Shown: in pieces, positions 17,748 through 27,515 of the stretch
Position numbering within the stretch: the stretch's first letter is position 1
Layout: each line of letters opens with the position of its first letter
Assembly: GCF_009707485.1 (NCBI RefSeq)
Contig: NZ_CP046121.1
Coordinates: 2,914,001-2,978,000 of the forward strand
Reading direction: 5' to 3'
Length of the DNA: 64,000 nt
DNA from: Nostocoides sp. HKS02
GTDB taxonomy: Bacteria > Actinomycetota > Actinomycetes > Actinomycetales > Dermatophilaceae
Position numbers and translations under genes: made by a program
Notes under the pieces: model-generated
Database searches by the model: none
Seen by the model: the letters and a program-made list of their open reading frames with translations, nothing else
What the model was told of the DNA's origin: nothing

Positions 17748-17759
17748 GAGGAGTAGTCC

Positions 17760-18752
17760 ATGAAACTCAAACTCGCAGCTGCCGCAGTCGTTGCGGCAGG
17801 CCTCGGACTGACGGCATGCACGTCTGCTCAGCAGGCCCAAAGTCAAGTGGTGCCGCAGGCGGCTGCCAACGGCGGCAAGAAGACCATCGGCCTCATCACC
17901 TTTTCCGCGACCGACCCCTCGGCAAATATCGTGATCAGCAGTGCCAAGAAGGCGGCGCAGAAGGCTGGCTACGACGTCGTTGTCGTCGATGCCCAGGGGC
18001 AGGTTGACCAAGCAAACGCCGCCATGCAGAACCTCGTGCAGCGCAGGGTCGCTGGCATCGCCATCACCGTTTTCCCGGTGTCGTCCCTCGCTGCTGGACT
18101 GGCGAGCACCAAGCAGGCCGGCATCCCCGTCGTCACGTCCGGCGGTGGCACAGGCGACGGCGTCGCAGTGAATGTCGACGATAGCCAGGGAGAGAAGGTC
18201 ACGCAGGCTCTCATTGATGGGAGCTCGCATGGGGGAGACGTCCTGACCTTGACCTACTTGGGTGGTCGACCTTGCCAGCTGAGACTGGCGGCGTTCAACA
18301 AGACCCAGGGCTCCGGGGCGCCCAGCCTGCAGGTGACTCGTCAGGCGATCACCGTGCCGGGCCAGGTGGAGTCGGCCACGAACGCGACCCTCGCGTGGCT
18401 CGCTGCCCACCCCAAAGGCTCGGCACCCAGTCTGTCCATCTACGCCTGCTTCGATGACCCCGCCCTGGGGGCTGTCGCCGCCCTCAAGCAGACGAACCGC
18501 GATGACGTGAAGGTTTACTCCTTCAACGGAATCCCGCCAGCACTTGCGGCTGTGAAGGATGGCGCGATGACGGCGACGCTGTGGTTCGACCAGTCGGCAG
18601 TGGGTTCCACGCTCGTGGACGTCTTGGCCAAGACCATCAAGACGGGTCCGTCGAGCACGTCCCAGCAGGTCCCAGCGCCGTCGGTGCTCGTCACCAAGGC
18701 CAACTATGACCAGTTCGTGGCCGCCCACCCGGACGCAGTCAAGGCGAGCTGA
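17760..18752 (+). CDS. Sugar-type ABC transporter substrate-binding lipoprotein
   Basis: The 330-residue protein begins with a lipoprotein signal peptide (lipobox LTAC, Cys at about 20), followed by a periplasmic-binding-protein family 1 domain (GLITFSATDPSANIVIS, DAQGQVDQANAAMQNLVQRR, GIPVVTSGGG). It would be tethered outside the membrane and deliver substrate to the permease. ATG 17760 follows AGAGGAG. It is the first gene of a LacI-repressed operon with ATPase and RbsC-type permease. Substrates of this class are usually sugars or polyols, but the linked lactonase-like and amidase genes suggest something less usual. Confidence 0.88.
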   Translation: MKLKLAAAAVVAAGLGLTACTSAQQAQSQVVPQAAANGGKKTIGLITFSATDPSANIVISSAKKAAQKAGYDVVVVDAQGQVDQANAAMQNLVQRRVAGIAITVFPVSSLAAGLASTKQAGIPVVTSGGGTGDGVAVNVDDSQGEKVTQALIDGSSHGGDVLTLTYLGGRPCQLRLAAFNKTQGSGAPSLQVTRQAITVPGQVESATNATLAWLAAHPKGSAPSLSIYACFDDPALGAVAALKQTNRDDVKVYSFNGIPPALAAVKDGAMTATLWFDQSAVGSTLVDVLAKTIKTGPSSTSQQVPAPSVLVTKANYDQFVAAHPDAVKAS

Positions 18753-18760
18753 CCCGAGCC

Positions 18761-20305
18761 ATGGACCGGCAGCCACTCGTTCGGGCATCGGGGATCACCA
18801 AGCGGTTCGGTGCCATCACGGCACTCGAAGACGTGACCGTGGAGTTCCGTCGCGGTGAGGTACACGGGCTCGTCGGCGCCAACGGCGCCGGCAAGTCCAC
18901 GCTCATCAAGATTCTCGCCGGGGCCCACCTCCCTGATAGTGGCGCCATCGAGATCGACGGGTCACCCGTCACCCTCCGCTCAACGAGCGACTCGCAACGC
19001 TTGGGGCTTGGCTTCATCTATCAGGAGCTTTCCCTGGTACCGAAGTTCTCCATACTGCAGAACCTTGCGATGGGCCATTGGGAGACGTCGCCAGCCGGGC
19101 TTCTACGCTGGGCCGGCCTTCGCGCTCGGGCGAAGGAGGTCCTCGGCATGATCGGCCTGGAGAAGCCGCTGGACTTTCCGGCTGAAAGGCTCAGTGTCGC
19201 GGACGCGTGGTTGGTGAGCATTGCACGGGCACTGATGAGCGACACGCGACTCATCGCCATGGACGAGCCCAGCGCTTCCTTGTCGGCTGAGGAGTGTGAG
19301 CGACTGTTCGCGGTCGTTCGCAGTCTGGGTGCCAGCGGCGTCTGTGTTCTCTACGTCTCACACCGACTCAACGAAGTCGTCGAGCTGTGCGACCGGGTCA
19401 CGGTCTTCCGTGACGGACGGGTCGTCGACATCCTCACCGGCTCAGCGATCGACCGACCAGCGCTCGTCAAGGGAATCGTCGGGGGCCGCTCGGTCCCCGT
19501 TGCAGCCGACGAGCCTGCGGCGGCGCTCCCGGATGGCCAAGGTCCTGTTCTCAGCCTTCGTGGTTTGCGCCGGGCCCCCTTGGTGCATGGAGTGGACCTG
19601 GATCTGATGCCTGGAGAGGTGGTGGGGCTCACCGGACTCGTGGGCAGTGGCCGTACCGAGGTGGCACGTATGGTCTTCGGCGCGGACAGGCCTGATGGCG
19701 GCGAGATGCGGATTGACGGGAGGCCCTACCGTCCTCGGTCCGTGGTCGAGGCGATCCGTCATGGCGTGGCGCTCGTTCCCGAGGAGCGTCGATCGCAGGG
19801 CCTGTTCCTGGACAAGAGCATCGACTTCAACGTGGCCCTGCCGACCTTGAAGTCCATCAGGGGCCCGCTGCGGCTCCTGTCGACCCGCAAGCGGGTTGAG
19901 CGGTCACAGGCCATGGTCCGCAGCCTCGACATCAAGACTCGGTCTACCGACACGTTGGTAAGGCAGCTCAGCGGAGGTAACCAACAAAAGGTGGTCATGG
20001 CCAAGTGGCTGGTGGACGGATGTCGGGTGCTGCTGCTCGATGAGCCCTCGCGCGGAGTCGACGTGTCCGCCCGTGCGGAGATCTACCGCGTGATCCGCCA
20101 GCAGGCTGCCACCGGAACGGCCGTGCTGGTCATCTCCTCGGAGTTCGAAGAACTCAAGAGCTGTGACCGGGTCGTCGTCATGCGAGAGGGCCGGATCACG
20201 GCCAATCTCACTCCGTCCCAAGCATCCGAATCTGTTGTCTTGGAGGCGTCGTTCGCCGATCACCATCAGGGACAACCCCACTCAATCACTATGGAGCCAC
20301 AATGA
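18761..20305 (+). CDS. Sugar-type ABC transporter ATPase with two nucleotide-binding domains
   Basis: The 514-residue protein has two ABC cassettes, as in RbsA/XylG. The first has Walker A GANGAGKST (about 39-47), a degenerate signature LSVADAWLVSIARAL and Walker B LIAMDEPSASL. The second has a degenerate Walker A GLVGSGRTE, the canonical LSGGNQQKVVMAKWL and LLLDEPSRGVD. The degenerate pairing is normal for this subfamily. It starts nine bases after the binding protein and its stop overlaps the permease start. Confidence 0.92.
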   Translation: MDRQPLVRASGITKRFGAITALEDVTVEFRRGEVHGLVGANGAGKSTLIKILAGAHLPDSGAIEIDGSPVTLRSTSDSQRLGLGFIYQELSLVPKFSILQNLAMGHWETSPAGLLRWAGLRARAKEVLGMIGLEKPLDFPAERLSVADAWLVSIARALMSDTRLIAMDEPSASLSAEECERLFAVVRSLGASGVCVLYVSHRLNEVVELCDRVTVFRDGRVVDILTGSAIDRPALVKGIVGGRSVPVAADEPAAALPDGQGPVLSLRGLRRAPLVHGVDLDLMPGEVVGLTGLVGSGRTEVARMVFGADRPDGGEMRIDGRPYRPRSVVEAIRHGVALVPEERRSQGLFLDKSIDFNVALPTLKSIRGPLRLLSTRKRVERSQAMVRSLDIKTRSTDTLVRQLSGGNQQKVVMAKWLVDGCRVLLLDEPSRGVDVSARAEIYRVIRQQAATGTAVLVISSEFEELKSCDRVVVMREGRITANLTPSQASESVVLEASFADHHQGQPHSITMEPQ

Positions 20306-21324
20306 CCCAGACGGCGTCTGTTGCCCAAGACACCTCCACATTGGCGCCAGGCGCGGGTGAGCGACGCGCCCTCTCCGCCGCGCTCACCATCGCCGGTAAG
20401 TACGGAACCATCATCGGACTCGTTGTCATGATCGCCGTGCTGTCGATAGCTGCGCCTGGCACGTTCCTTTCGATGTCGAACTTCGTGAACGTGCTGACCC
20501 AGAACTCGCTCATCGCCATCGTGGCGTGCGGCATGACGCTGCCGCTCGTCGTCGGAGAATTTGATCTGAGCGTTGGATATCAGGCCAGTTTCGCGGGAGT
20601 GCTGTGCGTTGGCCTGATGAGCCATGATGGGCTCTCCATTCCCCTGGCAGTGGCCCTCTCCGTTGCCGTCGGCGTCGCGGTCGGCATGATCAATGGGCTC
20701 CTGGTCACCAAGCTGGGCGTCAACGCGCTGATCGCAACTCTGGGCACGGGGACGGTCGTCGTAGGCCTCAACTACGCATATACGAATGGTGTCCCGATCA
20801 CCCTGCCACCGACCAGTGCGGGATTCCTTGATCTCGCCCTTGGCAAGTTCGCCGGGATCCCCAACCCGATCATCTTCATGGTTCTTGCCGTGGGCTTCTT
20901 GTGGGTGTTGCTGAACCGCACCGTCCTCGGACAGCAGATGCAGGCCGTAGGCGGCAACCATGAGGCTGCCCGACTGTCAGGTGTGCGAGTGGAGCGGGTG
21001 CGGGTCTGGGCCTTTGTGATAGCCGGCATTGCAGCCGCTGGCGCCGGAGTCCTCCTCTCGTCCAGGGTCGGCAGCGGTCAGCTGACGGCAGGCGATGCAT
21101 ACCTGCTCAACTCGTTCGCAGCCGTGTTTCTGGGGTCGGCGGCACTGCGTGATGGCGAGTTCCACATCCTCGGCACCCTGATCGGTGTCATGACGGTGGG
21201 CTTTGGCTTCAACGGCCTCGCGATCCTCGGCGCCCCCACATTCTTCCAGTACATCTTCTCCGGTGGGCTGCTCATTGTGGCGGTTGCCCTCAGCACCGTG
21301 GCGAGGCGCTATGCCCGCGCTTGA
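20302..21324 (+). CDS. Sugar-type ABC transporter permease (RbsC-like)
   Basis: The 340-residue membrane protein has about ten hydrophobic segments and the family block LVVGEFDLSVGYQASFAGV, with GEFHILGTLIGVMTVGFGFN near the end. It forms the membrane channel of the importer. Its ATGA overlaps the ATPase stop, and its own end overlaps the next gene by 14 bases. Confidence 0.9.
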   Translation: MTQTASVAQDTSTLAPGAGERRALSAALTIAGKYGTIIGLVVMIAVLSIAAPGTFLSMSNFVNVLTQNSLIAIVACGMTLPLVVGEFDLSVGYQASFAGVLCVGLMSHDGLSIPLAVALSVAVGVAVGMINGLLVTKLGVNALIATLGTGTVVVGLNYAYTNGVPITLPPTSAGFLDLALGKFAGIPNPIIFMVLAVGFLWVLLNRTVLGQQMQAVGGNHEAARLSGVRVERVRVWAFVIAGIAAAGAGVLLSSRVGSGQLTAGDAYLLNSFAAVFLGSAALRDGEFHILGTLIGVMTVGFGFNGLAILGAPTFFQYIFSGGLLIVAVALSTVARRYARA

Positions 21325-22177
21325 CGGTCCGGCGCTACCGGCGACGGACGAGGCGACTCTGAAGCGGCATGCGTCCAAGACGCCGCGGTACCGCGTCACA
21401 GCCGTCAACGTCGGCAATATGCGCGTCGATGCCTCCGAGATGTCGTACGGGCGGGGATACGGGACGAAGGTCGACATTCCGGTCTGGTGCGCGGCCATCG
21501 AAGGAAATGGCAAGCGCATCATCGTCGACACCGGCATCAGCGATCCTCAGTGGGTCGCCCGGCTGATGTGCCCAGCCTGGCAGGCCCCGGAGCAAACCAT
21601 CGACGGAGCTCTCGAGCGGCTGGGATGGGCCAAGAACAGCGTCGACATGGTCATCAACTCGCACCTCCATCATGACCACTGCGCCAACAACGCGGCATTT
21701 CCGCAGGCTGAGTTCTTTGTCAGCCTTGCCGAATGGGAGTACGCACAGGCGCCGCTCAGCACTCAAACGGTGCTGTACAACAACTCGTGGCTCGCGCCTC
21801 CGTTGGGGCTCTTCGACTACACCTTGGTGCAGGACGACTTCTTCGACGTTCTCCCGGGACTGCGACTGGTGAAAACCCCGGGGCACACTCCCGGGCATCA
21901 GTCCCTGCTGGTCAACACCGACGAGGGGGTGCTGTGTGTGAGCGGCGACGCGGTCAACAGTCGCGAGAGCCTTGCTGACGGTGTTCCCTGCGGGCTGTTG
22001 TGGTCGACTGCGGCCGGACTGTCCAGCGTGCAGAGGATCCGTGGGCTTGCCGATCGCATACTCATGTGCCACGACACCGAGATCAAGAACTTTCAGGAGA
22101 GCGGCTTCCCGATGATTGAGACCACGAACCCCGCGGAGACCTTGTTCGCGCGGGAGAGCAAGGGAGACGAACGATGA
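21311..22177 (+). CDS. Metallo-beta-lactamase-fold hydrolase (lactonase-like)
   Basis: The 288-residue cytosolic protein has the two-metal motif HLHHDH (residues 118-123), TPGHTPGHQSLLV (third ligand) and SGDAV (bridging Asp). This arrangement with an N-terminal extension and IVDTGISDPQWV resembles N-acyl homoserine lactone lactonase-type members. ATG 21311 is inside the end of the permease gene. In an import operon it probably opens a lactone or ester ring of the imported compound; quorum quenching is an alternative. Confidence 0.8.
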   Translation: MPALDGPALPATDEATLKRHASKTPRYRVTAVNVGNMRVDASEMSYGRGYGTKVDIPVWCAAIEGNGKRIIVDTGISDPQWVARLMCPAWQAPEQTIDGALERLGWAKNSVDMVINSHLHHDHCANNAAFPQAEFFVSLAEWEYAQAPLSTQTVLYNNSWLAPPLGLFDYTLVQDDFFDVLPGLRLVKTPGHTPGHQSLLVNTDEGVLCVSGDAVNSRESLADGVPCGLLWSTAAGLSSVQRIRGLADRILMCHDTEIKNFQESGFPMIETTNPAETLFARESKGDER

Positions 22178-23643
22178 GTCAGGATCTGTTCTTCGAGTCG
22201 GCGGTCGAGCTGGCCGGCCGCCTACGCAACAAGGACGTGAGTGCGGTGGAGGTCTCCGAGGCGTTTCTTCGACGCATCGACGCAGAGAACCCCAGAGTCA
22301 ATGCCTTCACCACGGTGACGCATGACCTGGCACTGGAAACCGCCCGTCGCCTCGATGCCCGCGCGGCCAGTGGGCAGCCCCTGGGCGTCCTCCACGGCCT
22401 GCCTGTGGCGATCAAGGATCTCTTCGACCTCAGGGCCGGCGTGCGCAGCACGTTCGGTTCAGTGCCACTGCGCAACCACGTTCCACAGCAGACCGCCCTC
22501 TATGTCCAACGGCTCGAAGATGCCGGTGCGGTGATCGTCGGCAAGACCAACGCCCCGGAATTCGGTCACAAGGGCGTCACGGACAACCTGGTCTCCGGGC
22601 CGACCCGCAACCCGTTCGACCTCAGCCGCAACGCCGGTGGATCGTCCGGGGGCGCGGCCGCGGCCGTTGCGGCGGGGATGGTGCCACTGGCGCAGGGGAC
22701 GGACGGTGGGGGCTCCGTGCGGATCCCGGCCTCGTGGTGCGGGGTCTACGGGATCAAGCCCTCATTCGGGAGGGTGGCCGATGTCTCACGACCTGACGCC
22801 TTCATCTCATCGAGCCCCTTCGTGTCCGTTGGTCCCTTGGCGCGCGGCGTGGCAGACGCGGCGCTCATGCTCGCGGCCATGGCTGGTCCCCACGCCCGAG
22901 ATCCATTCAGCCTTCCCGCCAGCATGACCAACCTCGCGGACGTGGCGCGAGGCGGGCTGCACGGGAAGCGCGTGGCTTTCAGCCCCGACCTCGGGGGTTT
23001 CCCGGTCGACCCAGCTGTGAGCGCGACGATCAAGGCTTCGCTGATCGTCCTCGAGCAGGCTGGGGCTGTGGTCGAGGAGATCGCTTTCAAGCTCCCAGCA
23101 GACCAGCTGGAGCTGGCCGCGTTGTGGAACCGGCTGATGGGTGTCCTCTACTCGGACAGCTTCGAGGCCGTCAAGCAATGGGGGACGGACATTCTCGCCG
23201 ACCACCTGCAGGACCTCACGCCGGCGTTCCGGACGATGGTCGTGGCGGCGCAGTCTCGCACCGCCATGGAGGCACGCGCCGATGAGCGACTTCGCACGAC
23301 GGTCTTGGATGCCGTAGAGGACGCCCTGGAGGGCTACGACTTCCTCGTGTCCCCCACCTTGGCCGTGACTGCTGTAGCGAATCGCGACGACGGTCATACC
23401 ACGGGTCCATCTACGGTCGAGGGCGTGCAAGTCGATCCGTCGATCGGCTGGTGCCTGACCTATCCCTTCAACTTCACCGGGCACCCAGCGGCCTCCGTGC
23501 CGGCGGGGTTCGTAGACGGCCTCCCGGTCGGCTTGCAGATCGTCGGACATCGGCACGACGATGCCGGCGTGCTTGCAGCCAGCGCGGCCTTCGAGGCCCA
23601 CTCCCCGTGGCAGCACACCTATCCGGGATGGGAGCGCTCGTGA
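22174..23643 (+). CDS. Amidase-signature family amidase
   Basis: The 489-residue enzyme carries the Ser-cisSer-Lys triad: Lys81 in VAIKD, the cis-Ser in AGGSSGG (157-158) and the nucleophile Ser181 in [11 protein letters not shown]. It would hydrolyse an amide of the imported compound or of its lactonase product. Its ATGA start overlaps the lactonase stop and its TGA overlaps the LacI start, so it is strictly coupled in the operon. Substrate is unknown. Confidence 0.9.
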   Translation: MSQDLFFESAVELAGRLRNKDVSAVEVSEAFLRRIDAENPRVNAFTTVTHDLALETARRLDARAASGQPLGVLHGLPVAIKDLFDLRAGVRSTFGSVPLRNHVPQQTALYVQRLEDAGAVIVGKTNAPEFGHKGVTDNLVSGPTRNPFDLSRNAGGSSGGAAAAVAAGMVPLAQGTDGGGSVRIPASWCGVYGIKPSFGRVADVSRPDAFISSSPFVSVGPLARGVADAALMLAAMAGPHARDPFSLPASMTNLADVARGGLHGKRVAFSPDLGGFPVDPAVSATIKASLIVLEQAGAVVEEIAFKLPADQLELAALWNRLMGVLYSDSFEAVKQWGTDILADHLQDLTPAFRTMVVAAQSRTAMEARADERLRTTVLDAVEDALEGYDFLVSPTLAVTAVANRDDGHTTGPSTVEGVQVDPSIGWCLTYPFNFTGHPAASVPAGFVDGLPVGLQIVGHRHDDAGVLAASAAFEAHSPWQHTYPGWERS

Positions 23644-24749
23644 CGGAACCGCGCAGCCGGGCAAGCTCGCCGAATGAGCGCGCCGTGACGATGGCCGACG
23701 TCGCAAGGCTTGCGGGCGTCTCACCAGCCACGGTGTCGCGCTGCCTCAACGGCAGCAATGTCAGTCCGCAGATCAAGAAGAACGTCGACCGGGCGATCGC
23801 CCAGCTGGGATACCGGCCCAACCTCATCGCCCGAGGCCTTCGCAAGCAGGTATCCAGGGTCTGGGCGTGTGTGATCTCGGACATTGAGAACCAGTTCTTC
23901 ACCGCGCTGGTCCGCGGCGTGGAAGACGTGGCGCGAGCGGCGGACTACTCGGTTGTCCTGTGCAACACCGATGAGGACGTCCAGCGGGAAGCGGAGTACC
24001 TCCGCCTCATCGATGCCCAGCAGATGGCAGGCGTCATCATCTCCGCCACGCGTACCGACGTCGACATCAGCGGACTGGCCCGCGCAGGCGTGCAGGTGGT
24101 CTCCGTTGACCGCAAGCTCTCTCAGCCGGTGGACACAGTGCTCGTGAACAGCCACGAGGGGGCCGAGGTCGCGACGAGCCACCTCATCGCGATGGGTTGT
24201 CGCCGGATCGCCTGCATCACGGGTAGACACGACACCACGACTGGTGAAGAGCGGCTTCGAGGATATCGAGAGTCCCTTCGTCAGGCAGGGATGCAGGTGG
24301 ACCCGGCCTTGGAGCGCTACTGCGACTTCAAGGAGGAGGGCGCTCACGCGGCCGCACTCGAGCTGCTCACCGATCCAACGTCGCGCCCCGACGGCTTCTT
24401 CGTTGCGAACAACCAGATGACACTCGGCGTCCTGAAAGCCCTTGCCAGCCAAGGTCTGGCCGTGCCGCACGACGTCGCAGTGGCTGGCTTCGATGACCTG
24501 CCCTGGTGGTCCTTCTCGCATCCGACAGTCACTGCCGTATCCCAACCTGCCTACGACATGGGCAGAGCCGCCGGGGAGATGCTCGCGGAGCGGATCGCCG
24601 GTCACCAGGGGCCGCCGCGCGAGCGCTATTTCGAGCCGCAGCTTGTCGTGCGCCAGAGCTCGCAGCTCGGAACTCACCCTGCACCCCCCGAAAGTGCCTG
24701 GCACGTAGGCCTTCCGGCCCCAAGAACGTCCTCTCCCCTCTCGATCTGA
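23640..24749 (+). CDS. LacI-family repressor
   Basis: The 369-residue protein has the LacI helix-turn-helix and hinge (TMADVARLAGVSPATVSRCL, GYRPNLIARGLRKQ) and a periplasmic-binding-like effector domain (VISDIENQFFTALVRGVED, VAVAGFDDLPWW). The GTG at 23640 overlaps the amidase stop as GTGA; an in-frame ATG at 23628 is possible. It probably binds the palindrome at 17734-17747 and so controls its own operon, with the transported compound or its product as inducer. The C-terminal 30 residues after VVRQSSQLG look unstructured. Confidence 0.9.
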   Translation: MTEPRSRASSPNERAVTMADVARLAGVSPATVSRCLNGSNVSPQIKKNVDRAIAQLGYRPNLIARGLRKQVSRVWACVISDIENQFFTALVRGVEDVARAADYSVVLCNTDEDVQREAEYLRLIDAQQMAGVIISATRTDVDISGLARAGVQVVSVDRKLSQPVDTVLVNSHEGAEVATSHLIAMGCRRIACITGRHDTTTGEERLRGYRESLRQAGMQVDPALERYCDFKEEGAHAAALELLTDPTSRPDGFFVANNQMTLGVLKALASQGLAVPHDVAVAGFDDLPWWSFSHPTVTAVSQPAYDMGRAAGEMLAERIAGHQGPPRERYFEPQLVVRQSSQLGTHPAPPESAWHVGLPAPRTSSPLSI

Positions 24750-24790
24750 ACCTACCGATGACTCACCTTCACCAACAAAGGACAACGACC

Positions 24791-25528
24791 ATGCCCGCAG
24801 AGACCAGAGACTTGACATCCACCGTCGTCGCCATCACAGGGGCCAGTTCAGGAATCGGAGCTGCGGCTGCCCGGCTCTTGCTCGAGGCTGGCGCGCGAGT
24901 AGCCGTCCAGGCCCGTCGCGAGGACCGACTCAAGGAGCTCGCGGACGAGTTCGGCACGGAAAGGGTTGTTGTCGTACCCGGCGACGTCCAAGAACCCGAG
25001 GCGGCGGGTGACCTCGTGGGGGCCGCGGTCCAGGCTTTTGGTCGTCTCGACAGCATCGTGGTCAACGCCGGTATCGGCGCTTACGGCGGAATCCTCGACG
25101 CCTCGGACGGCGAGCTCATCACGATGATGCGCACCAATGTCGACAGCACCGTGTGGGGTGTTCGGGCCGCCATTCGGCAGTTCCGAGCCCAAGGCGCAGG
25201 TGGCGACATCGTCGTCATCAGCTCCGTGGCCGGCCTGCGCGGCGGCGGCAACGAGGCGGTCTATGCCGCGACGAAGTTTGCCCAAGTTGGGCTCGCCGGG
25301 TCGCTCGACCGGGAAGTGCGCCCAGAGGGCATCAGGGTCAGCACGATCTGTCCGGCAGGCGTGCACACCGGGTTCGCGATCGGAACTGGCCGTACGGAAG
25401 GTGATCCGGCGCTGGATGCGCTTCTTCAGCCGCAAGACATCGGAGCGGCCGTGGTGACCGTCTTGCGCCAGCCGAGGCGCATGCGTACCACCCTTTGGGC
25501 CATGTGGAGCATGGCCGAGGGCAGCTGA
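24791..25528 (+). CDS. Short-chain dehydrogenase/reductase
   Basis: The 245-residue cytosolic oxidoreductase has the NAD(P) motif TGASSGIG (about 17-24), NAGIG, the catalytic Ser in VISSVAGL and YAATK (Tyr and Lys). RR after the second strand (QARREDR) suggests NADP preference. It lies 41 bases after the LacI gene with an AAAGGACAACGACC leader and is probably in the same unit. Substrate unknown. Confidence 0.88.
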   Translation: MPAETRDLTSTVVAITGASSGIGAAAARLLLEAGARVAVQARREDRLKELADEFGTERVVVVPGDVQEPEAAGDLVGAAVQAFGRLDSIVVNAGIGAYGGILDASDGELITMMRTNVDSTVWGVRAAIRQFRAQGAGGDIVVISSVAGLRGGGNEAVYAATKFAQVGLAGSLDREVRPEGIRVSTICPAGVHTGFAIGTGRTEGDPALDALLQPQDIGAAVVTVLRQPRRMRTTLWAMWSMAEGS

Positions 25529-25584
25529 CGCCAGCCAGCGTCCCACCGCCTTCGCCACCACCATCACCCCCCAAGGAAACCTTC

Positions 25585-25755
25585 ATGACCTACCTCTCCC
25601 GAGCCATGCTGGTTCGTGCTGCGGTGGAGCGCGCCGCCATCAACGCCAGTCCGCATCTTCCCGTCCCCTACGAGAGGGACGACAGCCTCATCGCTCCGAC
25701 GAGGGTCGCCGCGGCTCGACTCACCCTCCGGAGGGTCCTCAGGCAACGCCGATGA
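25585..25755 (+). CDS. Small basic hypothetical protein
   Basis: A 56-residue ORF (MTYLSRAMLVRAAVERAAIN at its start) has an AAGGAAA site six bases before ATG 25585 and lies between two oxidoreductase genes. It is Arg-rich at the end and not recognised. Its stop overlaps the dyad at 25753-25769. Confidence 0.4.
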   Translation: MTYLSRAMLVRAAVERAAINASPHLPVPYERDDSLIAPTRVAAARLTLRRVLRQRR

Positions 25756-25769
25756 CCCAAGGTAGGACA
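25753..25769. promoter_or_regulatory. TGTCYCA-type dyad upstream of the aldo/keto reductase
   Basis: TGACCCAAGGTAGGACA has a good right arm and imperfect left arm relative to 8028-8044. It lies 124 bases before the aldo/keto reductase start, a sensible distance for an upstream activating site. Confidence 0.35.
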
Positions 25770-25892
25770 CCCTGCCCCATCGGACCCCGAGCAGAGTGAA
25801 CGTCAACAGGCTCTCCACTCCTTCAGAGTCACGGCCGACGAATGTGTCGACCTGCTGGCGTCCTGAACCGAGACAGCAAGGAACCACTACCC

Positions 25893-26753
25893 ATGCACAT
25901 GCGCCGGATAGGCAATACCAAGGTCAGCGCCATCGGTCTCGGCGGCATGCCCATGTCCATCGAGGGCAGGCCCCAAAGCTCTCAGTCCATCGCCACCATC
26001 CACGCAGCCCTCGACGCCGGCGTCACCCTGATCGACACGGCCGACGCGTACCACTTGGATGCGAATGACGTCGGCCACAACGAGTTCCTGATCGCCAGAG
26101 CGCTGGCCTCATATGGCGCCGACACCGAAGACGTCCTCATCGCCACCAAGGGGGGACACCTGCGCCCCGGCGACGGCACCTGGACGCTAGACGGCTCCCC
26201 GGAACATCTTCGTGCGGCATGCGAGGCGTCCCTGCGGCGCCTTCGGATGGACGCCATCGGGCTCTACCAGTTCCACCGTCCAGACCCCGCGGTCCCCTAC
26301 GAGGACTCCATCGGGACGCTGCGCGACCTGCTCGACGAAGGCAAGATCCGCATGGTGGGCATTTCCAATGCCAACCCAGACCAGATCCGCACGGCCCAAG
26401 GGATCCTGGGCGGCAGGCTGGCGTCGGTCCAGAACCAGTTCTCGCCGGCGTTCCGATCCAGCGAGCCGGAGCTAAGGCTCTGCGAAGAGCTTGGCATCGC
26501 CTTCCTTCCGTGGAGCCCACTCGGAGGCATCAAGAACGCGGCCGCCCTCGGCAGTGCGTTCTGCGCCTTCGGGCAGGTCGCCCAGGTGGTTGGCGCAACC
26601 CCGCAGCAGGTCACTCTCGCCTGGCTCCTGGCCCGGTCGCCCGTCGTGGTCCCCATCCCGGGGTGCAGCAGACCGGAAACCATCCAAGCCTCGGCGGCGG
26701 CGGTCGAGCTTCGGCTCACACCACAACAGCTCAGCAGGCTTGAACAGTCATAA
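25893..26753 (+). CDS. Aldo/keto reductase
   Basis: The 286-residue protein shows the AKR barrel with the catalytic tetrad Asp and Tyr in DTADAY, Lys in IATKGG and His in YQFHRPD, and the C-terminal cofactor loop VVPIPGCSRPETI. It reduces or oxidises carbonyls with NADP(H). ATG 25893 follows AAGGAACC. A possible activator dyad lies upstream. Substrate unknown; the neighbourhood suggests a catabolic carbonyl intermediate. Confidence 0.9.
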   Translation: MHMRRIGNTKVSAIGLGGMPMSIEGRPQSSQSIATIHAALDAGVTLIDTADAYHLDANDVGHNEFLIARALASYGADTEDVLIATKGGHLRPGDGTWTLDGSPEHLRAACEASLRRLRMDAIGLYQFHRPDPAVPYEDSIGTLRDLLDEGKIRMVGISNANPDQIRTAQGILGGRLASVQNQFSPAFRSSEPELRLCEELGIAFLPWSPLGGIKNAAALGSAFCAFGQVAQVVGATPQQVTLAWLLARSPVVVPIPGCSRPETIQASAAAVELRLTPQQLSRLEQS

Positions 26754-26777
26754 GCCTGCCTGCTTTCACGCCGGTCG

Positions 26778-27515
26778 TTATCGCCAGACTTGGGACTGCG
26801 GCTGGCGGGCTGAGGCATATGCGATCAGTGAGCACGTGGCCAACAAGGCGGCAGCCAGCCAGAGGGGCGCCGCGGTGCTCACCCGCAGCACCAGAGCGCT
26901 GCCAGCGACGGCTCCAGCGAGCATCGCCGCGACCGGCACCAGACGCTGGCGGCGGATCGACCATGCGGACATGTCGGCCACGAGGCCGGTCACAGTCAGC
27001 GTCAGCACGGAGGTGGTCAGGTCGGGCACGGCCAACCTTCGTGCGACCGCGTTCTGGCCCCCCATCGCCACGCCAAGCAGAGCGACAAGGCACAGCTGCG
27101 CCGCAGGCCGCCCAACTCCCACAGCGCCCGCAATGATGCTCGCTGCGACGACCAGCCCAGATTGCGTCCCGGACGCTGCGGCCAGCAGGTACCCGCGATG
27201 CAGCCCGGGGTGCGCTGCGCATCGGCCCCCGACGAAGGCACCGAACCCGAAGGCCAAGATCGCTGACAGGCTGGCTGCCATGGAGATATTCCGGTCACCG
27301 GCGAACCCGAAGCCGAGGAAGACCACGTTTCCGGTCAGGTTCGCCACGAAGACGTGCCCCAGGCTCAGATAGCTGAAGGCATCCACCAGTCCCGTCACCA
27401 CCGTGAGCCCGACGAGCAGAGGGCGCAGCGGTCCGTGAGCCTGGGCGGGGCGCGTCGACCCGCTGCGGCTGACTTCGCTCAACGTCGTGATCCCAGAGGA
27501 CGGGCCTGGGCTCAT
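26778..27515 (-). CDS. DUF1275 (YoaK-like) membrane protein
   Basis: The 245-residue protein has about six hydrophobic segments and the YoaK/DUF1275 pattern GLVDAFSYLSLGHVFVANLT and GNVVFLGFGFAG. Members are inner-membrane proteins of unknown function. Its ATGA start overlaps the stop of the dehydrogenase gene, so the two are co-translated. Confidence 0.82.
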   Translation of the reverse strand: MSPGPSSGITTLSEVSRSGSTRPAQAHGPLRPLLVGLTVVTGLVDAFSYLSLGHVFVANLTGNVVFLGFGFAGDRNISMAASLSAILAFGFGAFVGGRCAAHPGLHRGYLLAAASGTQSGLVVAASIIAGAVGVGRPAAQLCLVALLGVAMGGQNAVARRLAVPDLTTSVLTLTVTGLVADMSAWSIRRQRLVPVAAMLAGAVAGSALVLRVSTAAPLWLAAALLATCSLIAYASARQPQSQVWR

